From: Alphaproteobacteria bacterium
GTDB taxonomy: Bacteria; Pseudomonadota; Alphaproteobacteria; Rhodobacterales; Rhodobacteraceae
Assembly (NCBI GenBank): GCA_030429105.1
Contig: JAUIDE010000001.1
Span: 1 to 64,000 of the forward strand
Direction: 5' to 3'
Length of the DNA stretch: 64,000 nt
Positions 8,010 through 16,155 of the stretch are shown here, in pieces. The translations under genes and the position numbers were made by a program. The notes beneath the pieces are model-generated. The model made no database searches and had not been told where the DNA came from. It saw only the letters and a program-made list of their open reading frames with translations. Position 1 is the first letter of the stretch; each line of letters starts with the position of its first letter.

Positions 8010-8963
8010 ATGATGCGCGCCATGATCGCCGACGCGCCGGGCGCCGCGCTCCGCGACGGCGCGCTGCCCCGCCCGGAGCCGGGGGAGGGCGAGGCGCTGA
8101 TCCGCATCCGCGCCGCGGGCGTCAACTTCGCGGACACATTGATGGTGAAGGGCCGGTATCAGGAGACGCCGCCCTTCCCCTTCGCGCCGGGGCTCGAGGT
8201 GTGCGGCATCGTCGAGGCGGGCGCGGTCCCGGCCGGAACCCGCGTCGCCGCGCTCGTGCGCGGGGGCTTCGCAGAATACGCCGTCGCGGATTCCCGGCTC
8301 TGCGTCCCGGTCCCCGCGGCGATGCCGGACGAGGTCGCCGCCGGCTTCCTCGTCGCCTACGGCTCCTCGGAAATGGCGCTGAACTTCCGCGCCGGGCTGA
8401 AGCCGGGGGAGACGCTGCTCGTCACCGGCGCGGCCGGCGGCGTCGGGCTTACGGCGGTGGAGATCGGCAAGCTCATGGGCGCCCGCGTCGTCGCCTGCGC
8501 CCGCGGGGCGGAGAAGCTGGCGGCGGCGAAGGCCGCGGGGGCCGACATCCTGCTCGATTCGACGAGCGCGGACATCGCGGCGGAGGCGAAGGCGCTCGGC
8601 GGCGCGGATGTCGTCTACGAGACGGTGGGCGGCGCCGATTTCGCGGCCTGCCTCCGCGCCGCGAAGCCGGGCGGGCGCATCCTCCCCATCGGCTTCGCGG
8701 GCGGCGAGGTGCCGCAGATCCCCGCGAACATTCTCCTCGTGAAGAACCTCGCCGTCCTCGGCTTCTACTGGTCCGCCTGGGCGAAGCTCGACCCGGCGGC
8801 GATGGCGGAGAGCCTCGCGCGGCTCTTCGGCTGGTGGGAGGCGGGGCGGCTCCGCCCGCATGTCTCGCATGTCCTGCCGCTGACCGAGGCGGAGGCGGGG
8901 CTCGACCTTCTCCGCACGAGGGCCGCGACCGGCAAGGTCGTGCTCCGCGTCTCCGCCGCCTGA
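8010..8963 (+). CDS. NADPH:quinone oxidoreductase family protein
   Basis: A medium-chain dehydrogenase/reductase without catalytic zinc, 317 residues. The N-terminal GroES-like domain contains AAGVNFADTLMVKGRY, typical of quinone oxidoreductases. The Rossmann part contains LLVTGAAGGVGLTAVEIGKLMGA for NADPH binding. The family reduces quinones or activated alkenes with NADPH. The start may be either of two adjacent ATGs at 8010 or 8013. It is followed by a secreted phosphodiesterase gene after 11 bp in the same direction, but no functional link is evident. Confidence 0.9.
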   Translation: MMRAMIADAPGAALRDGALPRPEPGEGEALIRIRAAGVNFADTLMVKGRYQETPPFPFAPGLEVCGIVEAGAVPAGTRVAALVRGGFAEYAVADSRLCVPVPAAMPDEVAAGFLVAYGSSEMALNFRAGLKPGETLLVTGAAGGVGLTAVEIGKLMGARVVACARGAEKLAAAKAAGADILLDSTSADIAAEAKALGGADVVYETVGGADFAACLRAAKPGGRILPIGFAGGEVPQIPANILLVKNLAVLGFYWSAWAKLDPAAMAESLARLFGWWEAGRLRPHVSHVLPLTEAEAGLDLLRTRAATGKVVLRVSAA

Positions 8964-8974
8964 AAGGTCCGCCG

Positions 8975-9931
8975 ATGCTCCGCCTCGCTCTCGCCGTCCT
9001 GCTCGCGCTCCCCGCCGCCGCCGCGGAGTTCCCGACGCTCGGCGGCGTCGCGCCCGTCGTCATCGGCCATCGCGGCGCGCCCGGCTATCTGCCGGAGCAC
9101 ACGCTGGCGGGCTACGAGCTTGCCATCGCCATGGGGGCGGACTTCATCGAGCCCGATCTCGCGCTGACGGCCGACGGCGAACTCGTCGCCATGCATGACG
9201 ATACGCTGGAGCGGACGACGGATGCGGAGATCATGTTTCCCGGCCAGGCGGGCGGTTACGACGTCTCCCGCTTCACGGCGGAGGAAATCGCGCGCCTCAC
9301 GGTCCGCCCGACCGGCGCCGCGGGCGCGGCGCGTCCCGGCTTCGCGCCCCGGTCGGAGCGCCCCTCGGCCGTGCCGACCTTCGCGGAAACCCTCTCCCTG
9401 CTTGCGGCGCATGAACGGGAGACGGGTCTCCGCATTGGCGTCTATCCCGAGGCGAAGGCGCCGACTTCGGAAGCCCAGCTTCGCGCCATCGTCGCGGCTC
9501 TGAAGGCGGCCGGGCGCGGCGGGGCAGGGGGGCGGGCGCTGATCCAGAGCTTCGACCTCGATGCGCTCCGCGCCCTCGGGCCGATCCAGGCGGAGGCGGG
9601 AACCGCGATCCCCCTCATCGCCCTCGGGGCGGCGGGAAGGCGCGGCGACGCCTTCGTGCTGGAGCGGCGGGGCGGAGCGGTCCCGCTCGAGGAGGTCGCC
9701 CGCTTCGCCTCCGGCGTCGGCGTCTCCATCTCCCGCGGCGCGCTCTCGGCGGAGTTCGTCGCCGCGGCCCATGCGCTCGGCCTCGCCGTCCACGGCTACA
9801 CGCTCCGCCCGACCTCGCAGGCGGAATCGGACCGGATCACCGCGCCGCTGATCGCGATGGGCCTCGACGGGTTCTTCTCGGACTATCCCGACCTGACGCG
9901 CGCGAGCGTGGACGCCTGGGCGGCGCGCTGA
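8975..9931 (+). CDS. Secreted glycerophosphodiester phosphodiesterase
   Basis: A GDPD of 318 residues with an N-terminal signal peptide (MLRLALAVLLALPAAAA), so periplasmic. It hydrolyses glycerophosphodiesters to glycerol-3-phosphate and an alcohol. Catalytic blocks are VIGHRGAPGYLPEHTLAGYE, EPDLALTADGELVAMHDDTLERTTD, and PEAKAP for metal and substrate binding. The start at 8975 gives the signal peptide and has AAAGG at 8963-8967; the track ORF begins far upstream in a shadow frame. It resembles the periplasmic GlpQ type, whereas the second GDPD in this window (62840-63598) has no leader. Confidence 0.93.
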   Translation: MLRLALAVLLALPAAAAEFPTLGGVAPVVIGHRGAPGYLPEHTLAGYELAIAMGADFIEPDLALTADGELVAMHDDTLERTTDAEIMFPGQAGGYDVSRFTAEEIARLTVRPTGAAGAARPGFAPRSERPSAVPTFAETLSLLAAHERETGLRIGVYPEAKAPTSEAQLRAIVAALKAAGRGGAGGRALIQSFDLDALRALGPIQAEAGTAIPLIALGAAGRRGDAFVLERRGGAVPLEEVARFASGVGVSISRGALSAEFVAAAHALGLAVHGYTLRPTSQAESDRITAPLIAMGLDGFFSDYPDLTRASVDAWAAR

Positions 9932-9938
9932 GCGGGCG

Positions 9939-10562
9939 TCAGGAGCCCGGCGCCTTCGGCGCGCGCCAGCCGCGGCGAACGCTGACGATGCGGAGGAGGC
10001 AGGTCAGCGCCACCGCCCCGGCGGCCGTCGCTGTCTCCGGCCAGCCCATCCGCGCGCCGAGCGCGGCGACGGAGGCGCCGAGCAGCGCGGCGAGCGCATA
10101 GACCTCCTCCCGCAGCACCCGCGGCGTCTCCGCCACGAGCAGGTCGCGGAGCGCCCCGCCGCCGACGGCGGAGACCACGCCGAGGAGCACGGCGGGCAGC
10201 GGGTCGAGCCCGAAGGCCAGCGCCTTCGTGCAGCCGGCGACGGCGAAGAGCCCGAGCCCGAGCGAATCGAGCATCATCACCGGCTTCTTCGCCTTCTCGA
10301 TCAGCCGGTGCGCGAAGAACACGGTCGCCGCCGCCGCCATCGCCGCGAGGAGATAGCGTGAATTGGCCAGTCCCGCCGGCGGCGTCGCGCCGAGCGCGAC
10401 GTCCCGCAACACCCCGCCCGCGAGCCCGGCGGCGAGCGCGAGGACGACGAGGCCGAACGCGTCCAATCCCTTCCGCACGCCGAGCATCGCGCCCGAGAGG
10501 CCGAATACGAAGGTCCCGGCGAGATCGAGCCAGAGCGAGAGGCCGAGGGGAAGCTCCGGCAT
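9939..10562 (-). CDS. TRIC/YadS-type membrane channel protein
   Basis: An inner-membrane protein of 207 residues with about seven hydrophobic segments. It matches the trimeric intracellular cation channel family (UPF0126, YadS type). Two repeated glycine-rich modules are visible: GLAGGVLRDVALGATPP and SAVGGGALRDLLVAETPRVL, the internal duplication typical of the family. The family's bacterial members conduct potassium or other small cations; transport in this organism is inferred. The ATG at 10562 lies 7 bp after the stop of the upstream CinA-type gene, so both are probably one transcript. Confidence 0.9.
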   Translation of the reverse strand: MPELPLGLSLWLDLAGTFVFGLSGAMLGVRKGLDAFGLVVLALAAGLAGGVLRDVALGATPPAGLANSRYLLAAMAAAATVFFAHRLIEKAKKPVMMLDSLGLGLFAVAGCTKALAFGLDPLPAVLLGVVSAVGGGALRDLLVAETPRVLREEVYALAALLGASVAALGARMGWPETATAAGAVALTCLLRIVSVRRGWRAPKAPGS

Positions 10563-10569
10563 CGCGCCC

Positions 10570-11331
10570 TCAGCCCGGTGGCGTTTCGGCGATGTCGGAG
10601 ACGCCGAGCCCGGCGAGCATGGCGCGAAGCTCCGCGGCCGCCGCCTCCAGCGCCGCCTGGTCTTGGCCACGCGCCACGAGCGTTGAGCCGGCGCCGCCGC
10701 GATAGAAGGGATAGGAGCCGAAGGAGAGCGCGGGGTGCCGCGCCGCGAGCGCGCCGAGCGGCGCCGCCAGTTCCCCCTCCGGCGCCGCGACGCGGAACGC
10801 CCAGGAGAGGAGCGGCGCGCCGCCCTTCAGCACCGGGCGCAATCCCTCCAGCATCGCCTGGAAGACGGCCGGAACGCCCGCCATCACATGCACGTTGCCG
10901 ATGGTGAAGCCCGGCGCCTGGCTGACCGGATTGAGGATCAGCGTCGCGCCCTCCGGTATCCGCGCCATGCGGAGCCGCGCCTCGTTCAGCTCCCCGGCGG
11001 CGTAATAGGCTTCGAGGATCGCCCGCGCATCCTCCCGCACGCCGATCGGGGCGCCGAAGGCCGCGGCGACGGCATCCGCGGTGATGTCGTCATGCGTCGG
11101 CCCGATCCCGCCGGAGGTGAAGAGATGGTCGACCCGGGCGCGGAGCGCGTTCACCGCCTCCACGATCGCCTCCCGGTCATCCGACACTACGCGGATTTCG
11201 CGGAGGTCGATCCCGATCTCCGTCAGCGTCTTCGCCAGATGCCAGGCGTTCCCCTCCCTCGTCCGCCCCGAAAGCACCTCGTCTCCGATGACGAGCGCGG
11301 CGGCCGTCGGGCGGGTTTCAGGGTCGGTCAT
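10570..11331 (-). CDS. CinA-like molybdopterin-binding domain protein
   Basis: This protein of 253 residues carries the MoaB/MogA-like N-terminal domain of CinA (competence/damage-inducible protein A) without the C-terminal nicotinamide-mononucleotide deamidase domain. Diagnostic motifs are LVIGDEVLSGRTREGNAWHLAKTL and LFTSGGIGPTHDDITADAVA. CinA N-domains act as ADP-ribose pyrophosphatase-type or cofactor-recycling enzymes; the role of stand-alone versions is not settled. The start at 11331 follows from homology, because the track ORF extends across the divergent map promoter region. It is in an operon with the TRIC gene. Confidence 0.85.
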   Translation of the reverse strand: MTDPETRPTAAALVIGDEVLSGRTREGNAWHLAKTLTEIGIDLREIRVVSDDREAIVEAVNALRARVDHLFTSGGIGPTHDDITADAVAAAFGAPIGVREDARAILEAYYAAGELNEARLRMARIPEGATLILNPVSQAPGFTIGNVHVMAGVPAVFQAMLEGLRPVLKGGAPLLSWAFRVAAPEGELAAPLGALAARHPALSFGSYPFYRGGAGSTLVARGQDQAALEAAAAELRAMLAGLGVSDIAETPPG

Positions 11332-11451
11332 GCGCTGCGCTCCACTCCGGGGAAGCGGCATATAACCCGCCAGACGGGAAAGGCGACAGGCGCCGTCTTG
11401 CGCCGCGGCCCCTGAAGGCCGATGATAAGAGGGAACGGCTAGGGACGGGAC

Positions 11452-12264
11452 GTGGAGCGGACAGCGGCAGACAGGACCCCGGAGGGGATCAAGATCCACC
11501 ATCCGGGGGATTTCGCCGGCATGCGCGCGGCCGGCCGGCTCGCCGCCGAAGTCCTCGACATGATCGGCGACCATGTCGCGCCCGGCGTGCTCACCGAGGA
11601 GCTCGACCAGCGGATACACGACCACATCCTCGCCGCCGGCGCTGTGCCCGCCACGGTGGGGTATCGCGGCTACGAGAAGGCGTCCTGCATCTCGATCAAC
11701 CATGTCGTCTGTCACGGCATTCCCGGCGCGCGCGCGCTGAAGCCGGGGGACATCCTAAACATCGACGTGACCGTGATCCTCGACGGCTGGTTCGGCGACA
11801 CGAGCCGCATGTATGTCGCGGGAACGCCGAACCGGAAGGCGGAGCGGCTGATCGACATCACGCATGAGGCGCTTATGCGCGGCATCGCCGCCGTCCGGCC
11901 CGGTGCGACCTTCGGCGATATCGGCGCCGCGATCCAGCGCTATGCGGAGGGGGAGCGCTGCGGCGTGGTGCGGGATTTCTGCGGCCACGGGCTCGGCCGC
12001 GTATTCCACGACGCGCCGAACGTGCTCCATTTCGGGCGCCCCGGATCGGGCCCCGTGCTGCGCCCCGGCATGTTCTTCACCATCGAGCCGATGATCAATC
12101 TCGGCCGGCCGGAGACCAAGGTCCTTTCGGACGGATGGACGGCCGTGACGAGGGACAAGTCCCTGTCAGCCCAGTTCGAGCATTCCGTGGGCGTGACCGA
12201 CGAAGGCGTGGAGATCTTCACGCTTTCGCCCGCAGGGCGATTCCACCCGACCTGGAGCCGCTGA
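11452..12264 (+). CDS. map: Methionine aminopeptidase, type I
   Basis: A cytoplasmic metalloprotease of 270 residues that removes the initiator methionine. Metal and catalytic residues lie in VVCHGIP, DVTVILDGWFGDTSRMY (two Asp), CGHGLGRVFHDAP (His), FFTIEPM (Glu) and QFEHSVGVTDEG (Glu). Length and motifs fit type I enzymes. The GTG at 11452 starts the family-like N terminus. It is divergent from the cinA-type gene across about 120 bp, and a 14-bp GGCCGAATTCGGCC palindrome follows its stop. Confidence 0.96.
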   Translation: MERTAADRTPEGIKIHHPGDFAGMRAAGRLAAEVLDMIGDHVAPGVLTEELDQRIHDHILAAGAVPATVGYRGYEKASCISINHVVCHGIPGARALKPGDILNIDVTVILDGWFGDTSRMYVAGTPNRKAERLIDITHEALMRGIAAVRPGATFGDIGAAIQRYAEGERCGVVRDFCGHGLGRVFHDAPNVLHFGRPGSGPVLRPGMFFTIEPMINLGRPETKVLSDGWTAVTRDKSLSAQFEHSVGVTDEGVEIFTLSPAGRFHPTWSR

Positions 12265-12266
12265 AC

Positions 12267-12280
12267 GGCCGAATTCGGCC
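12267..12280. repeat. 14-bp perfect palindrome after map
   Basis: GGCCGAATTCGGCC directly follows the map stop codon and is followed by TGTTT. It has no loop bases of its own, so it is a weak terminator candidate at best. Confidence 0.5.
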
Positions 12281-12300
12281 TGTTTCGCGCCCCATCCCGC

Positions 12301-12329
12301 TTGAATCCGGCGGGGAAAGCCCTTCATAT
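12301..12329 (+). promoter_or_regulatory. Candidate sigma70 promoter of the liv operon
   Basis: TTGAAT and TCATAT are separated by exactly 17 bp upstream of the substrate-binding protein gene. Each hexamer matches the consensus only partly. Transcription would begin near 12336, directly before a 7-bp stem-loop (CGCAGGC/GCCTGCG, 12342-12359) in the leader. Confidence 0.4.
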
Positions 12330-12395
12330 CGGCGTCAGGCGCGCAGGCGGGGGCCTGCGGCTTCAATGACGATTACCTCAACGGGAGAGGACAAG

Positions 12396-13580
12396 ATGAA
12401 AAAGACCCTGATCGCCGCCGCCGCGGCGAGCCTCGCGCTCGCCGGCGCGGCTTCCGCGCAGGAAGTGAAGATCGGCGTGATCCTCGGCTTCACCGGCCCG
12501 CTGGAATCCATCACGCCGGACATGGCCGCGGGCGCCGAGCTGGCGATGAAGGAAGTCTCCGAGGCCGGCGGCATCCTCGGCGGCACGATCGTGACGCCTG
12601 TGCGCGGCGACTCCACCTGCATCGACGCCGCCGCCGCCACCGCCGCGGCCGAGCGGCTCATCACCTCCGAGGGCGTCGCCGCGATCATGGGCGCGGATTG
12701 CTCGGGCGTGACCACGGCGATCCTCCAGAACGTCGCCATGGCCAACGGCGTCGTGATGATCTCCCCCTCCGCGACCTCGCCCGCGCTCTCGACCATCGAG
12801 GACAACGGCCTCTTCTTCCGCACCGCGCCCTCCGACGCGCGGCAGGGCGTGATCGTGACGGAGATCCTGCGCGGCAAGGGCGTGAACGAGATCGCGATCT
12901 CCTACACGAACAACGACTACGGCAAGGGCCTCGCGGATTCGATCGAGACCAACTTCAAGGCGGCCGGCGGCAAGGTCACGTTGAACGCCCCGCATGAGGA
13001 CGGCAAGGCGGACTACTCCGCCGAGATCGGCGCGCTCGCCTCCGCGGGCGGCGAAGTTCTCGTCGTCGCCGGCTATCTCGACCAGGGTGGCAAAGGCATC
13101 ATCCAGGCCGCGCTCGACTCCGGCGCCTTCGACACGTTCTACCTCCCGGACGGCATGGTCGGGGACAGCCTGCCCGCCGCCATCGGCGCGGACCTGAACG
13201 GCTCCTACGGCGCGCTGCCGGGGACGGACAGCGAGGGCGCGGCGCTCTTCGCCCAGATGGCGGAGAAGGCGGGCTTCAAGGTCGGCGCCTTCTCGCCCGA
13301 GAGCTATGACGCCGCGGCGCTCCTGATGCTTGCGATGGAGAAGGCGGGCTCCACCAACTCCGCCGATTTCGCCAAGGAAGTCATGGGCATCGCCAACGCG
13401 CCGGGCGAGCAGATCCTCCCCGGCCAGCTGAAGAAGGCCATCGACATCATCCGCGCGGGCGGCGAGGTCGACTATGTCGGCGCCTCCGCCGTCGAACTGA
13501 TCGAGCCGGGCGAGAGCGCGGGCAATTACCGCGAGATCGCGATCCAGGACGGCGCGATCACGACGGTCGGCTTCCGCTGA
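12396..13580 (+). CDS. Branched-chain amino-acid type ABC transporter, substrate-binding protein
   Basis: A periplasmic binding protein of the LivJ/leucine-isoleucine-valine family, 394 residues. It has a typical signal peptide (MKKTLIAAAAASLALAGAASA) followed by QEVKIGVILGFTGPLES. The two-lobed peripla_BP_6 fold is supported by MGADCSGVTTAI and AISYTNNDYGKGLADS. The ATG at 12396 has GGGAGAGG upstream; the track ORF starts far upstream in a shadow frame. It is first in the five-gene operon. Ligand specificity cannot be read from sequence; related proteins bind amino acids, amides or urea. Confidence 0.93.
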   Translation: MKKTLIAAAAASLALAGAASAQEVKIGVILGFTGPLESITPDMAAGAELAMKEVSEAGGILGGTIVTPVRGDSTCIDAAAATAAAERLITSEGVAAIMGADCSGVTTAILQNVAMANGVVMISPSATSPALSTIEDNGLFFRTAPSDARQGVIVTEILRGKGVNEIAISYTNNDYGKGLADSIETNFKAAGGKVTLNAPHEDGKADYSAEIGALASAGGEVLVVAGYLDQGGKGIIQAALDSGAFDTFYLPDGMVGDSLPAAIGADLNGSYGALPGTDSEGAALFAQMAEKAGFKVGAFSPESYDAAALLMLAMEKAGSTNSADFAKEVMGIANAPGEQILPGQLKKAIDIIRAGGEVDYVGASAVELIEPGESAGNYREIAIQDGAITTVGFR

Positions 13581-13602
13581 TCGCCTGAAATCGACGCAAG
13601 GG

Positions 13603-13627
13603 CGGCCCGGCCTCGCGCCGGGCCGCG
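13603..13627 (+). promoter_or_regulatory. Intercistronic stem-loop between binding protein and ATPase genes
   Basis: GCGGCCCGGC and GCCGGGCCGC form a perfect 10-bp stem with a five-base loop, without a following U-tract. Hairpins at this position in periplasmic binding-protein operons commonly stabilise the upstream mRNA and reduce read-through, giving more binding protein than ATPase. The role here is inferred from position. Confidence 0.65.
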
Positions 13628-13644
13628 CCATTGGGGGCGCGCCG

Positions 13645-14427
13645 ATGATCCGCGTAGAGAACGTCCACAAGCATTTCGGCGGCGTGCGCGCCGTGAACGG
13701 CGCGACGCTGGAGATCGCGCAAGGCTCCATCACCGGTCTGATCGGGCCGAACGGCGCCGGCAAGACGACGCTCTTCAACTGCATCGCCGGCGCCTTCCCG
13801 CCGACCTCGGGCCGCGTCTGGCTCGGGGAGGAGGAGATCACCGGCCTCACCCCGCACGAGCTCTTCGCGAAGGGGCTGCTACGCACCTTCCAGATCGCGC
13901 ACGAATTCTCTTCCCTCACCGTCCGCGACAACCTGATGATGGTCCCGCCCGACCAGTCCGGCGAGCGGCTGTGGGACGCGTGGTTCTCCCCCCGGAAGGT
14001 CCAGGCAGAGGAGGCCGCGATCCGCCGCAAGGCGGACGAGGTGATCGAGTTCCTCAACATCTCCCATGTGGCGGACGAGCTGGCCGGCAACCTCTCCGGC
14101 GGGCAGAAGAAGCTGCTGGAGCTCGGCCGCACGATGATGGTGGAGGCGAAGATCGTCTTTCTCGACGAGGTCGGCGCCGGCGTGAACCGCACGCTCCTCA
14201 ACACCATCGGAGACGCGATCATCCGCCTCAACAAGGAGCGCGGCTACACCTTCTGCATGATCGAGCACGACATGGACTTCATCGGCCGCCTCTGCGACCC
14301 GGTGATCGTCATGGCGGAAGGCACGGTGCTCATGCAGGGGACCGCGGAGCAGGTGCTCTCCGACGAGCGGGTGATCGAGGCCTATCTCGGGCACGGCGTG
14401 AAGAACAAGGCGGAGGTCGGAGGGTGA
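13645..14427 (+). CDS. livG: ABC transporter ATP-binding protein, LivG type
   Basis: One of two ATPases of the amino-acid type importer, 260 residues. Walker A is GPNGAGKTT, the signature is LSGGQKKLLELGR, Walker B is KIVFLDEVGAG, and the H-loop is CMIEHDMDFI. The residue after the catalytic Glu is Val instead of the usual Pro, a modest variation. LivG ATPases have an extended C-terminal region that contacts the permeases; MLMQGTAEQVL-like sequence is present at the end. Its stop overlaps the next start in GTGA, so translation is coupled. Confidence 0.93.
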   Translation: MIRVENVHKHFGGVRAVNGATLEIAQGSITGLIGPNGAGKTTLFNCIAGAFPPTSGRVWLGEEEITGLTPHELFAKGLLRTFQIAHEFSSLTVRDNLMMVPPDQSGERLWDAWFSPRKVQAEEAAIRRKADEVIEFLNISHVADELAGNLSGGQKKLLELGRTMMVEAKIVFLDEVGAGVNRTLLNTIGDAIIRLNKERGYTFCMIEHDMDFIGRLCDPVIVMAEGTVLMQGTAEQVLSDERVIEAYLGHGVKNKAEVGG

Positions 14428-15137
14428 GCGCCGAACCCTTCCTCATCGGCGAAAGGATGGTTGGCGGCTATGGCGGCTCCACCATCCTCAACGGCTGCAC
14501 CATCGCGGTGAACCGGGGGGAGATCGCCGTCATCGTCGGGCCGAACGGCGCCGGCAAGTCCACCGCGATGAAGGCCGTCTTCGGGATGCTGAACCTCCGC
14601 GAGGGCTCCGTCCGCCTCGGGGGCAAGGACATCACGCATCTCTCCCCGCAGGACCGGGTGCCCGAGGGCATGGCCTTCGTGCCGCAGAACAACAACGTCT
14701 TCGCCGGCATGACGGTGCGCGAGAATCTCGAGATGGGCGCGTATCTCCGGCGCGACGGCGTCGAGGAGACGATGGAGCAGGTCTTCCATCTCTTCCCCAT
14801 CCTGCGCGAGAAGGCGGGGCAGAACGCGGGGGAGCTTTCCGGCGGTCAGCGCCAGCAGGTCGCCGTCGGCCGCGCGCTGATGACCAAGCCCTCCGTCCTG
14901 ATGCTGGACGAGCCGACAGCCGGCGTCTCGCCCATCGTGATGGACGAGCTCTTCGACCGGATCATCGAGATCCGCCGCACCGGCATCGCCATCCTCATGG
15001 TGGAACAGAACGCGCGGCAGGCGCTGGAGATCGCGGACAAGGGCTATGTGCTGGTAACGGGCGAGAACCGCTTCACCGACACGGGGGCCGCGCTTCTGGC
15101 GAATCCCGAAGTCCGCCGCAGCTTCCTCGGGGGATGA
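14424..15137 (+). CDS. livF: ABC transporter ATP-binding protein, LivF type
   Basis: The second importer ATPase, 237 residues, begins at a GTG that overlaps the livG stop. Walker A is GPNGAGKST, the Q-loop is VPQNNNVF, the signature is LSGGQRQQVAVGRALM and Walker B is VLMLDEPTAGVSP. The switch region reads MVEQN, typical of LivF proteins that have Gln instead of His. The track embeds it in a longer shadow-fused ORF. It pairs with LivG in the heterodimeric ATPase of the importer. Confidence 0.93.
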   Translation: MSAEPFLIGERMVGGYGGSTILNGCTIAVNRGEIAVIVGPNGAGKSTAMKAVFGMLNLREGSVRLGGKDITHLSPQDRVPEGMAFVPQNNNVFAGMTVRENLEMGAYLRRDGVEETMEQVFHLFPILREKAGQNAGELSGGQRQQVAVGRALMTKPSVLMLDEPTAGVSPIVMDELFDRIIEIRRTGIAILMVEQNARQALEIADKGYVLVTGENRFTDTGAALLANPEVRRSFLGG

Positions 15138-15141
15138 ACGA

Positions 15142-16155
15142 ATGACGGACATCCTCAACGCCATCATCGTCTTTGCGAATTTCGTGCTCGTGCCCGGCGC
15201 CGCCTACGGCGCGCAGCTCGCGCTCGGCGCGCTAGGGATCACGCTCGTCTACGGCGTGCTCCGCTTCTCCAACTTCGCGCACGGGGACACGATGGCCTTC
15301 GGGGCCATGGTCACGGTCCTCGTCACCTGGTGGATGCAGGGCCACGGCGTGAGCCTCGGCGTGCTGCCCACCGCGCTTCTCGCACTCCCTTTCGGCGTCG
15401 CCGCCACCGCGCTCTTCGTCCTGGCGACGGACCGCGTCGTCTACCGCTTCTACCGAAGGCAGCGGAGCGCGCCGGTCATCTTCGTCATCGTCTCGGTCGG
15501 CGTCATGTTCATCATGAACGGCGTCGTCCGCTTCATCATCGGCCCGGACGATCAGGACTTCGCGGACGGCGCCCGCTTCATCGTCTCGGCGCGCGACTTT
15601 CGCGACATGACCGGGCTCGACGAGGGGCTGGCGATCAAGTCCACCGCGCTCCTCACCATCGTCGTCGCGCTCGTCGTCATGGCCGCTCTCTTCTGGTTCC
15701 TGCAGAAGACGCGGATGGGCAAGGCCATGCGCGCCTATGCGGACAACGAGGATCTCGCCCTCCTCTCCGGCGTGAACCCGGACCGGGTGGTGATGGTCGC
15801 GTGGATCCTCGTCGCCGCGCTGGCGACCGTGGCGGGCGTCCTCTATGGGCTCGACAAGACCTTCAAGCCTTTCACCTATTTCCAGCTCCTCCTGCCGATG
15901 TTCGCCGCCGCCATCGTGGGCGGGATCGGCAACCCGGTCGGCGCCATTCTCGGCGGCTTCGTCATCGCCTATTCCGAGGTGGCGGTGACCTACGCCTACA
16001 AGCGCTTCCTCGGGCACCTGCTGCCCGAAAGCCTCGCGCCGGAAAGTCTCGTCCAGCTGCTCGGGACGGAGTACAAGTTCGCCGTCTCCTTCATCATCCT
16101 CGTCGTCGTGCTCCTGATAAGGCCGACCGGCATACTGAGGGGGAAGACGATATGA
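15142..16155 (+). CDS. livH: ABC transporter permease, LivH type
   Basis: An integral inner-membrane permease of 337 residues with roughly eight hydrophobic segments. The family block FSNFAHGDTMAFGAM follows the first membrane segment, and IVGGIGNPVGAILGG lies near the C terminus. It forms the transmembrane channel with the LivM-type protein. It starts 4 bp after the livF stop and its stop overlaps the livM ATG (ATGA). The loop with FIIGPDDQDFADGARF is longer than in enterobacterial LivH. Confidence 0.92.
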   Translation: MTDILNAIIVFANFVLVPGAAYGAQLALGALGITLVYGVLRFSNFAHGDTMAFGAMVTVLVTWWMQGHGVSLGVLPTALLALPFGVAATALFVLATDRVVYRFYRRQRSAPVIFVIVSVGVMFIMNGVVRFIIGPDDQDFADGARFIVSARDFRDMTGLDEGLAIKSTALLTIVVALVVMAALFWFLQKTRMGKAMRAYADNEDLALLSGVNPDRVVMVAWILVAALATVAGVLYGLDKTFKPFTYFQLLLPMFAAAIVGGIGNPVGAILGGFVIAYSEVAVTYAYKRFLGHLLPESLAPESLVQLLGTEYKFAVSFIILVVVLLIRPTGILRGKTI

